From Rhodoferax bucti (lineage in GTDB: Bacteria; Pseudomonadota; Gammaproteobacteria; Burkholderiales; Burkholderiaceae_C), in assembly GCF_005876985.1 (NCBI RefSeq), contig NZ_VAHD01000002.1, positions 496,001 to 560,000 of the forward strand: a stretch of 64,000 nt of DNA. Direction: 5' to 3'. This document shows, one piece after another, positions 1 to 8,000 of the stretch (positions within the stretch are counted from its first letter, which is position 1; the number at the start of each line of letters is the position of its first letter). The notes below the pieces were generated by a model, which saw only the letters and a list, made by a program, of their open reading frames with translations, did no database searches and was not told the origin of the DNA. A program made the translations under genes and the position numbers.

Positions 1-1049
1 TCCACCGAGTGGGTGGAGTAGGCCACCAAGTCCAGAAACATGATGGTGCCCATCACGTTCTTGCGCAGGGCATCTTCGGCCTGCACGCTGCTGGTGCCTG
101 AGGGCAGTTGCACGGTGGAGGCCACAGGGGCGTTGGCGACGGGTCGCGTCAGCACCTGGGTTACCACATGCTCGGACTGCTGCAGCACGGTGCGGAAGGC
201 CTTGACGTTGCGGGGGCGCAGGGTTTCGTCAGGGGTCAGGGCCCAGTCGATGGCCTGCAGCAACTGCTCGCCAAATACCGCGCGGCTGCCCAGCTTGGAG
301 GCTTTGGGCATGGCATCGTCCCGCACGCGCGAGGCGGATTCCATGGGCTTTTTGCCGGTAGTGATCCAGTACATCACCGCGCCCAGCGAATACAGGTCCG
401 TCCACGGGCCCTGGTTGCCACGGCTGTGGTACTGCTCAAACGGTGCAAAACCGGGGCTGACGATGTTGGTCACATCGCTGTCCGGCGTGACCCGACGCGC
501 GGCGCCGAAGTCCAGCAGCACCGGGCTGCCGTCGGCGCGGATGTAGATGTTGTCAGGCTTGATATCGCGGTGCAGGAACTCCAGCTTGTGCACCGCGTCC
601 AGCCCATCCAAGAGGGGGTAGACGATGCGCAGCAGCGCGGCCTGGTCGAGGTCGCGGTTTTGCGACAGCCACTTGGGTAAGGGCTGGCCCGACTCGTACT
701 CCATGACGATGTAGGCGGTGCCGTTGGCCTTGAAGTAGCGCAGCACCCGCACGATGTGGGGGTGGCGGAAAGACGCCAGCGTGCGGGCCTCGTCAATAAA
801 GCGCTCCAGGCCCCATTGGAATTGGCCATCGGCATCTTCATTGCGGCCCAGCACTTCGTGCTGGGCACCGCGCACCACCAGGCTGGACGGGAAGAACTCT
901 TTGATCGCTACCGGCAGTTGCAGGTTAGTGTCCTGCGCCAGGTAGGTGATGCCGAAGCCCCCGCCACCCAGCACCTTGTCGATGCGGTACTCCAGCACCG
1001 ACTGGCCGGGCTCCAGTGCGGCGACGTCTTCCCGTCTGTCGGAGGTCAC
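1..1049 (-). CDS. Ser/Thr protein kinase with C-terminal cyclase-like domain (partial)
   Basis: About 349 residues are visible; the 3' end runs off the left edge. The kinase domain looks active: glycine loop LGGGGFGITYLA (about residues 28-39), lysine in VAIKEFFP, HRDIKPDN near 159 and LLDFGAAR near 176. After a linker the last visible residues (VMGTIMFLDLVAYSTHSV) resemble the start of a class III nucleotide cyclase catalytic domain, so the full protein is probably a kinase-cyclase fusion; this part is inference because only the beginning is present. The start is GTG, chosen because it overlaps the stop of the upstream heme-sensor gene by 4 bases (GTGA) and no in-frame ATG lies before the glycine loop. 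The two genes are almost certainly translationally coupled and may form one signalling unit. Confidence 0.85.
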   Translation of the reverse strand, partial: MTSDRREDVAALEPGQSVLEYRIDKVLGGGGFGITYLAQDTNLQLPVAIKEFFPSSLVVRGAQHEVLGRNEDADGQFQWGLERFIDEARTLASFRHPHIVRVLRYFKANGTAYIVMEYESGQPLPKWLSQNRDLDQAALLRIVYPLLDGLDAVHKLEFLHRDIKPDNIYIRADGSPVLLDFGAARRVTPDSDVTNIVSPGFAPFEQYHSRGNQGPWTDLYSLGAVMYWITTGKKPMESASRVRDDAMPKASKLGSRAVFGEQLLQAIDWALTPDETLRPRNVKAFRTVLQQSEHVVTQVLTRPVANAPVASTVQLPSGTSSVQAEDALRKNVMGTIMFLDLVAYSTHSV

Positions 1050-1924
1050 GCGTCGCGCTCAATCATTTGCATGGCCTTGTCCAAGCTGCGGCGCATGCGG
1101 TTGAAGGCACTGCCCAGCACCGACATTTCGTCGGTGCCTTTTTCGGCAAACTCAGGCACGTCAAAGTCGCCGGTGCTGATCTTGTCGGCGGCACCCGCCA
1201 TGGCGCGAATCGGCTGGACAATGAGCCAGCTCAGCATCAGGTTCAGCACCACAAACACCACAAAGAACACGCCGGCCAGCGAGAGCATGAAGGTGTTGAG
1301 CGCACGGTCTGCATTGCGGATGGCAATTTCCATGGGCACGGTCACCACCTGCGCGCCGATGACTTCGTTGTGCTTCCAGCCGAAGCCGTTGGCTTCGCCA
1401 TATACCTTGAGCATGCTGGCAGGGGCGGCGGCGGGTACGCTGTGGCAGGCCAGGCAGGCGGCATTGCTGATCTGGATAGGCTTGGCGATGTAAAGCTGGC
1501 GGCCGGTGGCGCCCATGCGCTCGGAGATCAGCTCTTTGGCATCGCTGGACTGGCGGAATTGCTGCACCAAGTCAGCTTCCCAATCGGTGGCGCGGTCCCG
1601 GGGGTTGGTGGGGTTGAGGGTGGCTTCCTTGTAGCTGTAGTCGGGGTATTTCTTTTGCACGTGCGCCAGCGTTTCGGTGGCTGCATAGGCCGGCACGGTT
1701 TGTGGCAAAAAGACTTCAGCCAGTTGCGGGTCCAGCTGGGGCTTGATTTGCTCCACGGTGTAGGAGCGCACCGCAATCGCGGTGTCCATGAGCAGGCGGG
1801 CGTTGCGGATGACCTCATCCCGCGCGTTTTCCTGCAAGAGCTGGCGGGACATCATGCTGGCCGCTGCAAACCCCACCAGAAACACGGTGATCAGCACCAG
1901 ATTGAATTTGAGTCGCAGTCCCAT
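1046..1924 (-). CDS. membrane sensor with DUF3365 (Tll0287-like) heme domain and HAMP
   Basis: A 292-residue protein with an N-terminal membrane helix (about 7-23), a periplasmic region of about 185 residues, a second helix (about 212-234) and a HAMP domain (about 235-290), then a stop. The periplasmic part carries CLACH at 156-160, a c-type heme motif as in the DUF3365/Tll0287 family, which is linked to redox or gas sensing. There is no histidine kinase, GGDEF or methyl-accepting output domain. Because the Ser/Thr kinase gene begins inside its stop codon, that kinase is the likely output partner (inference). Heme attachment would require the cytochrome c maturation system, which is not in this window. 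Confidence 0.85.
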   Translation of the reverse strand: MGLRLKFNLVLITVFLVGFAAASMMSRQLLQENARDEVIRNARLLMDTAIAVRSYTVEQIKPQLDPQLAEVFLPQTVPAYAATETLAHVQKKYPDYSYKEATLNPTNPRDRATDWEADLVQQFRQSSDAKELISERMGATGRQLYIAKPIQISNAACLACHSVPAAAPASMLKVYGEANGFGWKHNEVIGAQVVTVPMEIAIRNADRALNTFMLSLAGVFFVVFVVLNLMLSWLIVQPIRAMAGAADKISTGDFDVPEFAEKGTDEMSVLGSAFNRMRRSLDKAMQMIERDA

Positions 1925-1951
1925 ATCTACTCCCTAGATAACCAATTGTTA

Positions 1952-1996
1952 GGCCGCTCATTTTGCATGTTGTTTCATGCAATGCACAGTGCGGCC
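1952..1996 (-). terminator. hairpin after the alpha/beta hydrolase gene
   Basis: GGCCGC (1952-1957) pairs with GCGGCC (1991-1996), and inside it TGCATG (1964-1969) pairs with CATGCA (1976-1981). It lies just after the hydrolase stop codon on the minus strand and before the heme-sensor start. There is no U-run, so terminator function is only a suggestion. Confidence 0.35.
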
Positions 1997-2002
1997 CGGT
2001 TT

Positions 2003-2812
2003 TTAGGCGCGGTGCCCCATGTTCCGCAGCGCTGCCTCGATGGCGGCGGCCGTGGCGAGTGGCTTTTCCATGGGGAAAAGGTGGCTGCCGTCCAGCATCA
2101 TGATGCGGCCCTTGGTAACTTTGCGGGTCATGTCCATGCCCACCTGCTTCATCTCTGCCGACTGGTCACCACCAATGAAGGTGACCGGGCATTTGAGAGG
2201 GTGGCGTGACAGCAGCTTTTCCAGGTTATTGGGCAGAGTGTTGTAGAAAGCGGTTTCCACGTCTCGGTCAAAAGCCAGCTCGCGCCGGCCCTCGGCATCC
2301 AGTGGAAAGTCGTCAACATAGTCCTGCAGCACCTGCGGGTCCCATTTGGCAAAGGCCTTTTTGTGGCGGAAGTGCTCCAGCGCAGCATCGGCATCCGGCC
2401 AGTGGTTGCGCCGTTTGCGGCTGACCGCACCCGGCGAAATGGAACCCACCAACTGTGTGGATTTGGCTAGCCCCACCATCTTGGACTTCCAGCCGCCCAC
2501 CAGGGGCGAGTCCACCAGCACTACGCCGCGTGCCAGCTCGGGGTGCTGAGCGGCAGCCATCAGACTCAGAAAGCCGCCCAACGAATGGCCCACCAGCCAC
2601 ACCGGCCCGCCGGAGCGCTCGGCCACCTTGGTGGTGAATTCCACCAGCTGCTGCACCACATGCGGCCAGTTGTTGCTGACGGGAAAACGCGGGTCGTGGC
2701 CGAACTTGTCGATGGCCTTCACGCTGAAGCCGCGTGCACGCAGACTTTTGAACAGGACTTTGTAGGTCGCCGCGGGAAAACTGTTGGCGTGGGAGAAAAC
2801 AATACTCGTCAT
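2003..2812 (-). CDS. alpha/beta-fold hydrolase
   Basis: A 269-residue alpha/beta hydrolase. The nucleophile elbow GHSLGG is at residues 75-80 (Ser77), an acidic residue lies in the stretch after FIGGD near 216, and a C-terminal histidine sits in DGSHLFPME (His244), giving a plausible Ser-Asp-His triad. No signal peptide is apparent, so it should be cytoplasmic. It starts 10 bases after the stop of the Anbu peptidase gene, so the two are probably co-transcribed. The substrate cannot be read from the sequence; family members include esterases, lipases and C-C bond hydrolases. Confidence 0.85.
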   Translation of the reverse strand: MTSIVFSHANSFPAATYKVLFKSLRARGFSVKAIDKFGHDPRFPVSNNWPHVVQQLVEFTTKVAERSGGPVWLVGHSLGGFLSLMAAAQHPELARGVVLVDSPLVGGWKSKMVGLAKSTQLVGSISPGAVSRKRRNHWPDADAALEHFRHKKAFAKWDPQVLQDYVDDFPLDAEGRRELAFDRDVETAFYNTLPNNLEKLLSRHPLKCPVTFIGGDQSAEMKQVGMDMTRKVTKGRIMMLDGSHLFPMEKPLATAAAIEAALRNMGHRA

Positions 2813-2822
2813 GCAGGCAGGC

Positions 2823-3650
2823 TCAGATCAGCTTCTCGTCGGGGGTGGTGATCTTCTTGAGTGGCAGGCTGCGGGTGCTGGGAACCAGCAAGGGCACCGG
2901 GGTCTGGCCGCCGTTCCACATCGGGTCTTCAATGCTGTCAAATACCTCGCGCAGCTTCTGGCCCCAGCTGTTGTGCAGCATCTTGAAGTAGGGGTTGTTT
3001 TCGTCGATGCAGACGACCTTGTCGGTGGCAAAGCTGTTGGCTTCGTACACCACCATGTCCAGCGGCAGGCCCACCGACAGGTTGGACTTGAGGGTGGAGT
3101 CCATGGACACCAACGCGCACTTGGCGGCTTCGTCCAGCGGGGTGGTGGGGGTGATCACGCGGTCCAGCACCGGCTTGCCGTACTTGGATTCGCCGACTTG
3201 GAAGTACGGCGTCTCGGGGGTGGCTTCGATGAAGTTGCCGGCCGAGTACACCTGAAACAGGCGCATGCCTTCGCCCTGGATCTGGCCGCCGAAGATCAGC
3301 GACACATTGAAGTCCACGCCTGCGTTCTTGAGGGCTGCGCCATCGCGCTCCTGCACTTTGCGGATGGCCGAACCCAACACGCGGGCGGCATCGAACATGC
3401 TCTTGGCGTTCCAGATAGTGATGCCTTCATCGTCTTCATGGTCTTTGAGGCGCTCGATCTGCAAAATCTCGCGCACCGATTGCGAGATGCTCAGGTTGCC
3501 GGCAGAGAGCAGCACCATGAAGCGGTCATCGGCCTTTTCGTACACGATCATTTTGCGGAAGGTGCTGATCTGGTCGAGCCCGGCGTTGGTGCGGGAGTCA
3601 GAGAGAAACACCATGCCGGCGTTGAGTTTGATGGCGACGCAGTAGGTCAT
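2823..3650 (-). CDS. Anbu-type proteasome-like peptidase
   Basis: A 275-residue protein that starts MTYCVAIKL and continues VFLSDSRTNAG, matching COG3484 (Anbu, ancestral beta subunit), a relative of HslV and proteasome beta subunits. After removal of Met1, Thr2 would be the nucleophile; Asp18 and Lys33 sit where the proteasome catalytic Asp17 and Lys33 are expected. The start at 3650 places Thr directly after Met; an upstream open stretch of 73 codons is rejected because it runs through an inverted repeat. It is followed closely by the hydrolase gene. The frequent Anbu partners (alpha-E protein, circularly permuted ATP-grasp, transglutaminase-like protein) are not next to it here. Confidence 0.88.
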   Translation of the reverse strand: MTYCVAIKLNAGMVFLSDSRTNAGLDQISTFRKMIVYEKADDRFMVLLSAGNLSISQSVREILQIERLKDHEDDEGITIWNAKSMFDAARVLGSAIRKVQERDGAALKNAGVDFNVSLIFGGQIQGEGMRLFQVYSAGNFIEATPETPYFQVGESKYGKPVLDRVITPTTPLDEAAKCALVSMDSTLKSNLSVGLPLDMVVYEANSFATDKVVCIDENNPYFKMLHNSWGQKLREVFDSIEDPMWNGGQTPVPLLVPSTRSLPLKKITTPDEKLI

Positions 3651-3702
3651 GTGGTCAGTGCGTGAGGGGTAAACCCTAGAGTGTATCGGGGCGAGGCTGC
3701 TA

Positions 3703-3804
3703 GTCCTTAGCGGGAGGGAAGCCGGTGTGCGGGCCGGGGGCTCATGAACCTTCGGTTCCCAAATCGCCCCCAACCCGCACACCGGCTTCCCTCCCGCTAA
3801 GGAC
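3703..3804. repeat. large inverted repeat with perfect 31-bp arms
   Basis: The 31 bases at 3703-3733 are the exact reverse complement of 3774-3804. The interior can fold further: GGGGGC (3736-3741) with GCCCCC (3766-3771), and GAACC (3746-3750) with GGTTC (3754-3758). The whole 102 bases can form one long hairpin. It lies 53 bp upstream of the Anbu start in a 322-bp gene-free stretch. It could be a small palindromic mobile element, a processing site or a barrier to readthrough; I see no coding potential. Confidence 0.9.
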
Positions 3805-3882
3805 ATGGGTTTGCGGTACGCGCCTTTGGCGCTGCGCAAACGCTTTGCCTCTCCGGCGAGACGTGTCACGCAGCCAAAGCGG

Positions 3883-3950
3883 GTATGGGGGATTCGGCTA
3901 GCGCGATTTCAAAAAGCAAGGCGTATGAGCGCTAGCCGAATACCCCATAC
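3883..3950. repeat. second inverted repeat, 22-bp arms
   Basis: Positions 3883-3904 pair with 3929-3950 over 22 bases with one mismatch. Outer flanks (CTTTGCCTCTCCGGCG around 3843-3858 and CGCCGGAGCGAAAG around 3957-3970) extend the symmetry imperfectly. It lies between the mutS stop codon and the first large inverted repeat, where it may act as the mutS transcription end. Together with the 31-bp inverted repeat it fills the only gene-free stretch between mutS and the Anbu gene. Confidence 0.8.
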
Positions 3951-3972
3951 ACGCCCCGCCGGAGCGAAAGAG

Positions 3973-6600
3973 CTAAGCCTTGCTCGCCAGTGCTTTCAAC
4001 TGGTACAGCGCGTCCATGGCTTCCCGCGGACTTAGTGCATCAGGATTAATGGCTGCCAGCGCCGTCTCTACTGCGCTAGCAGCTATGGTTTCCGTAGCGG
4101 GTGGCGCAGCAAACAAGTCCACCTGCGCTTGCGACTCGCTGGCCTGGGCTTCCAGCGCGTCCAAGGTGTGGCGGGCGTGGTTCAGCACGGCGGCGGGCAT
4201 GCCGGCCAGGCGGGCCACTTGCACACCGTAGCTTTTGCTGGCCGGGCCGGGTTCGATGGCGTGCAGGAACACGATGTCGCGGCCCGCTTCGGTGGCGCTC
4301 ACATGCACATTCAGCGCCGCATGGTGGGTGGCGGGGAACTCGGTCAGCTCGAAATAGTGGGTGGCAAACAGGGTGAAAGCCTGCGTTTTGTCGTGCAGCT
4401 GGGTGGCAATCGCGCTGGCCAGAGCCAGGCCGTCGAAGGTGCTGGTGCCCCGGCCGATTTCGTCCATGAGCACCAGGCTGTGCGGCGTGGCGCTGTGCAG
4501 GATCTGCGCAGCCTCGGTCATTTCCAGCATGAAGGTGGACTGGGCGTTGGCCAAATCGTCCGCCGCGCCGATGCGGGTGTGGATGGCGTCAATCGGGCCT
4601 AGTCGGCAAGCTTGTGCCGGCACGTAGCTGCCCATACTGGCCAGCAGCACGATCAGGGCAACCTGGCGCATGTAGGTCGATTTACCGCCCATGTTGGGCC
4701 CGGTGATGATCTGCATGCGCTGCTTCATGCCCAACCGCGTGTCATTGGCAATGAAGTTGCCGCTGCTGAGTTCAGCCAAGCGCGCCTGCACCACGGGGTG
4801 ACGGCCTTGGGTGATGTCGATGCAGGGCTCGGTCACAAACTGCGGGGCGTTCCAGTCCAGTGTGAGCGAGCGTTCGGTCAAGGCGCACAAAGTGTCCAGC
4901 GCGGCGAGGGACTGGGCCACGGCGGTGAGGGCGGGGATGTGGGCCTGCAACTGGTCCAGCACCTGCTCGAACAACCATTTCTCGCGGGCCAAGGCCCGCT
5001 CTTGGGCGCTTAGGGCTTTGTCTTCAAAGGCCTTGAGCTCAGGGGTGATGAAGCGCTCGGCGTTCTTCAAGGTCTGGCGGCGGCGGTAGTCCTCGGGCAC
5101 TTTGTCCACCTGGCCGGTCGTGACTTCGATGTAGAAGCCGTGCACCTTGTTGAATTGCACCCGCAGGTTGGCAATGCCGGTGCGGGTTTTTTCGCGGACT
5201 TCGAGGTCCAGCAAAAAGGCATCGCAGTTGGTCTGGATGGCGCGCAGCTCGTCCAGCTCGGCATCAAAACCGTCGGCGATCACGCCGCCATCGCGTACCA
5301 GTGCAGCAGGTTCGGGCGCGATAGCGCGCCCCAGCAGGGCGATGGCTTCTGCCGGTGGCTGAAGATGGCTGCAAATATGAGCCAAATAGCCCTCTAGCGC
5401 CCGCAGGTTGTGCGCGAGGAGCTCTGTTTTTTGTAGCGTTTGCACCAGCGCTACCAGCTCGCGCGGGCGCACCTGGCGCAGGGCGATGCGGGCGGTGATG
5501 CGTTCCACGTCCGCACAGCCCTTGAGCTGGCCGCGCAGGGTTTGCCAGATATTGTTCCGCAGGGTGGCAATCGCCAGCAGGCGGTGTTGGGCCTCGGTGC
5601 GGTCGCGTAGGGGCTCCAGCAGCCAGCGTTTGAGCAGGCGGCTGCCCATGCCGGTCATGCAGGTGTCGAGCAGGCTGAACAGGGTGGGGCTGTCCTCGCC
5701 GCGCAGGGTCTGCACCAGCTCCAGGTTGCGGCGGGTGGTGGCGGGCAGGTCGATGAGTGCGTCGTCGCGCTGCACCTGCACGCTGTGGATATGGGTGAGC
5801 GTGCGGCCCTGGGTGTGTTCGGCATAGCCGATCAGGGCGCCGGCCGCAGCATGGGCCAGTGTCAGCTCTTGCGCATTCCAGCTGGTGAGGCTGGCGGCTT
5901 GCAGCGCGTCCAGCAATTTGCGCTGGCCCAAGGCGCTGTCGAACTGCCATTCGGGACGGGCGGTCAGGTAGACGGCCGTGCCGTGGCGCAGGCGCTTGAG
6001 GCGGTCTTCAAAGGTGGTGGTGCATCCCGCGCTGTAAGTCAATTCGCTGGGGGCAATGCGGCTCACCCAGTCGGGCACCTCGTCAGGCGTGCATTCGGCC
6101 AGAAACACCACGCCTTGGGTGACAGACAGCCAGGCCAGGCCGCAGCGGTTGCGCGGGCCTTGGTGCACGGCCATCAGCATGGATTCGGTTTTCTCGGACA
6201 GCAGCTCGGCGTCGGTCAGGGTGCCGGGGGTCACGACCCGCACCACTTTGCGTTCCACCGGGCCTTTGGTCGCGCCCACTTCGCCGGTTTGCTCGCAGAT
6301 GGCCACCGACTCGCCGTGGCGAATCAGTTTGGCCAGATACCCTTCCATGGAGTGGAAAGGCACCCCCGCCATCACCACCGGCTGCCCGGCGGACTGCCCA
6401 CGGGTGGTGACCGTGATGTCCAGAATGCGGGCCGCCTTCTCGGCATCGGCGTAAAACATCTCGTAGAAGTCGCCCATGCGGTAGAACAACAGCGTGTCCG
6501 GATAGGCCGCTTTCAGGCCGAGGTACTGCTGCATCATGGGCGTGTGCGCGCTCATGTCGGTGGTGGCGCTCACAGAGGTGGGTGTTTTTTCGGGGTGCAT
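3973..6600 (-). CDS. mutS: DNA mismatch repair protein MutS
   Basis: An 875-residue MutS. The mismatch-binding N-terminal domain contains the Phe-x-Glu region in [17 protein letters not shown], the ATPase domain has Walker [10 protein letters not shown] near residue 632 and Walker [15 protein letters not shown], and the C-terminal dimer region follows. I chose the start at 6600 (MHPEKTPTS); Met at 6555 ([16 protein letters not shown]) is an alternative, and neither has a strong Shine-Dalgarno. Two segments match the short intergenic repeat found elsewhere in the window: about residues 388-407 ([15 protein letters not shown]) and about 834-850 ([16 protein letters not shown]). Both are read in frame, so the protein carries two repeat-derived peptides and is slightly longer than the E. 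coli enzyme (853). Confidence 0.97.
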   Translation of the reverse strand: MHPEKTPTSVSATTDMSAHTPMMQQYLGLKAAYPDTLLFYRMGDFYEMFYADAEKAARILDITVTTRGQSAGQPVVMAGVPFHSMEGYLAKLIRHGESVAICEQTGEVGATKGPVERKVVRVVTPGTLTDAELLSEKTESMLMAVHQGPRNRCGLAWLSVTQGVVFLAECTPDEVPDWVSRIAPSELTYSAGCTTTFEDRLKRLRHGTAVYLTARPEWQFDSALGQRKLLDALQAASLTSWNAQELTLAHAAAGALIGYAEHTQGRTLTHIHSVQVQRDDALIDLPATTRRNLELVQTLRGEDSPTLFSLLDTCMTGMGSRLLKRWLLEPLRDRTEAQHRLLAIATLRNNIWQTLRGQLKGCADVERITARIALRQVRPRELVALVQTLQKTELLAHNLRALEGYLAHICSHLQPPAEAIALLGRAIAPEPAALVRDGGVIADGFDAELDELRAIQTNCDAFLLDLEVREKTRTGIANLRVQFNKVHGFYIEVTTGQVDKVPEDYRRRQTLKNAERFITPELKAFEDKALSAQERALAREKWLFEQVLDQLQAHIPALTAVAQSLAALDTLCALTERSLTLDWNAPQFVTEPCIDITQGRHPVVQARLAELSSGNFIANDTRLGMKQRMQIITGPNMGGKSTYMRQVALIVLLASMGSYVPAQACRLGPIDAIHTRIGAADDLANAQSTFMLEMTEAAQILHSATPHSLVLMDEIGRGTSTFDGLALASAIATQLHDKTQAFTLFATHYFELTEFPATHHAALNVHVSATEAGRDIVFLHAIEPGPASKSYGVQVARLAGMPAAVLNHARHTLDALEAQASESQAQVDLFAAPPATETIAASAVETALAAINPDALSPREAMDALYQLKALASKA
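4051..4098. repeat. short Comamonadaceae-type repeat, copy inside mutS 3' end
   Basis: On the minus strand the sequence reads GCTAC..AAACCATAGCTGCT.GCGC...GCGCTGGCAGCC, a diverged match to the repeat consensus (GCTAT-N8-AGCTGCT-GCGC-N10-GCGCTAGAGGC). It is translated in frame as part of MutS near residues 834-850. This is the weakest of the ten copies. Confidence 0.6.
5380..5437. repeat. short repeat, copy inside mutS
   Basis: The minus strand reads GCTACAAAAAACAGAGCTCC, then TCGCGCAC, a spacer and GCGGGCGCTAGAGGGCTATTT, close to the intergenic copies at 41037 and 15248. It is read in frame and encodes roughly [15 protein letters not shown] in MutS. Confidence 0.85.
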
Positions 6601-6672
6601 CAACGGGTGGCGCCTACTCTCTGTCAATCGGGGCGGGGCTGCGCAACTGGCAGCCCGTGGGGCGAGGTGCAA

Positions 6673-7875
6673 TTATCTGGCGTTTGCGCCCGGGGCCTGC
6701 CTGACCAGCAAACCGATCAGGGCCAGCGCTGCAAATACGGCGCTGCCGACAAAGGTGGTGCTGGCGCCATAGGCATCCCATAGCCAGCCGGCCACCACAC
6801 TGGCCAGGAGCATGGCCACGCCGCTGGCAAGGTTGAAAAAGCCGTAGGCCGTGCCACGCAAGTCGGCCGGGGCGGTGTCCGCCACCATGGTGGCCAGCAG
6901 CCCCTGCGTCATGCCCATGTGGATGCCCCACAGCGCCACACCGCCCAGCAAGGCAGGCCAGTGGGGGCTGTACGCCAGCAATAGGTCAGACGCAATCAAC
7001 ACCAGCATCCCCATAGCCAGCAGCCGGGTGTGCGACATGCGGTCGGACAACACCCCAAACGGGTAGGCCGACACCGAATACACCAGGTTCATGGCCACCA
7101 TCACCAAAGGCACCAAGGCCATGGGAATGCCGATTTGCTGGGCCCGCAGCACCAGAAAGGCCTCGCTAAAGCGGGCCAGCGTGAAGGCGGCGCCCACGGC
7201 CACCACCCACCAGTAGGCAGGGCTCAGCCGCACCAGGTTGGCCCGCTGGATGGGGTTGCTGCGGCGTGGTGCGGTGGTGGACTCCGGCTCTCTCACTCCC
7301 AAGGCCAGCAGGGCCACCGCGAGCATGCCCGGCACCACCGCCACCCAGAAAACCGCCCGAAAGTCGTTGGCCCACAGCAGCATCAAGCCCACAGCCAGCA
7401 GCGGCCCGGTGAACGCGCCCACAGTGTCCAGCGATTGGCGCAAGCCAAAAGAGGCGCCCCGCAAGTGCTCCGGGGTGATGTCGGCCACCAGCGCATCCCG
7501 CGGGGCTCCGCGTATGCCTTTGCCCACCCGGTCCAGCAGCCGCGCAGTGATGATGAGGCCGGTGCCCGAGGCTATGGCGAACAAAGGCTTGGTCAAGGCA
7601 CCCAGCCCGTAGCCCAGTAGCGCCAGGCCTTTGCGCTTGCCCAGGTAGTCGCTCAGCGCGCCGGAAAACACTTTCACAATCAAGGCGGTGGATTCCGCCA
7701 GCCCTTCAATCACGCCCACGGTTAAGGCGCTGGTGCCCAGCACCGTGACCATGAACATGGGTAGCAGGCTGTGGATCATTTCGGAAGAAATGTCCATCAA
7801 CATGCTCACAAAACCAAGGACCCAGATGCCGCCCGGAATTTGGCGGAGTGGGTTGGGCGTGCGCGCTGGGGGCAT
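6673..7875 (-). CDS. MFS transporter
   Basis: A 400-residue major facilitator with about 12 hydrophobic helices. The loop 2-3 motif is recognisable in GALSDYLGKRKGLALLG, and a second copy lies in the C-terminal half (GVLSDRMSHTRLLAMG), as expected from the 6+6 duplication. RLLDRVGKGIRGAPRDALVAD is typical of a widespread subfamily of drug- or sugar-efflux-like permeases. It is on the same strand as mutS and ends 72 bp before the chosen mutS start, so co-transcription is possible. The substrate is not predictable. Confidence 0.85.
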   Translation of the reverse strand: MPPARTPNPLRQIPGGIWVLGFVSMLMDISSEMIHSLLPMFMVTVLGTSALTVGVIEGLAESTALIVKVFSGALSDYLGKRKGLALLGYGLGALTKPLFAIASGTGLIITARLLDRVGKGIRGAPRDALVADITPEHLRGASFGLRQSLDTVGAFTGPLLAVGLMLLWANDFRAVFWVAVVPGMLAVALLALGVREPESTTAPRRSNPIQRANLVRLSPAYWWVVAVGAAFTLARFSEAFLVLRAQQIGIPMALVPLVMVAMNLVYSVSAYPFGVLSDRMSHTRLLAMGMLVLIASDLLLAYSPHWPALLGGVALWGIHMGMTQGLLATMVADTAPADLRGTAYGFFNLASGVAMLLASVVAGWLWDAYGASTTFVGSAVFAALALIGLLVRQAPGANAR

Positions 7876-7968
7876 AAAAATGGGGTGGGTGTGCCCCGAT
7901 TCGCCGCAGCAAAAATGGGGTATCTACGGGGTGCGGTGCATGGCCGGCACTGCGTTCAGGCCCTATCA

Positions 7969-8000
7969 TAAGGAGTCCCATTTAACGACAGCCCTCCTTA
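7969..8000 (+). promoter_or_regulatory. hairpin sequestering a Shine-Dalgarno-like sequence before the first GGDEF-EAL gene
   Basis: TAAGGAG (7969-7975) is exactly complementary to CTCCTTA (7994-8000), which ends right before the GTG start at 8001; the loop is 18 bases. The only good ribosome binding site in the region would be hidden by this stem. A stop codon in frame at 7983 rules out starts further upstream. Translation of the c-di-GMP genes may therefore be gated by RNA structure (inference). Confidence 0.5.
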
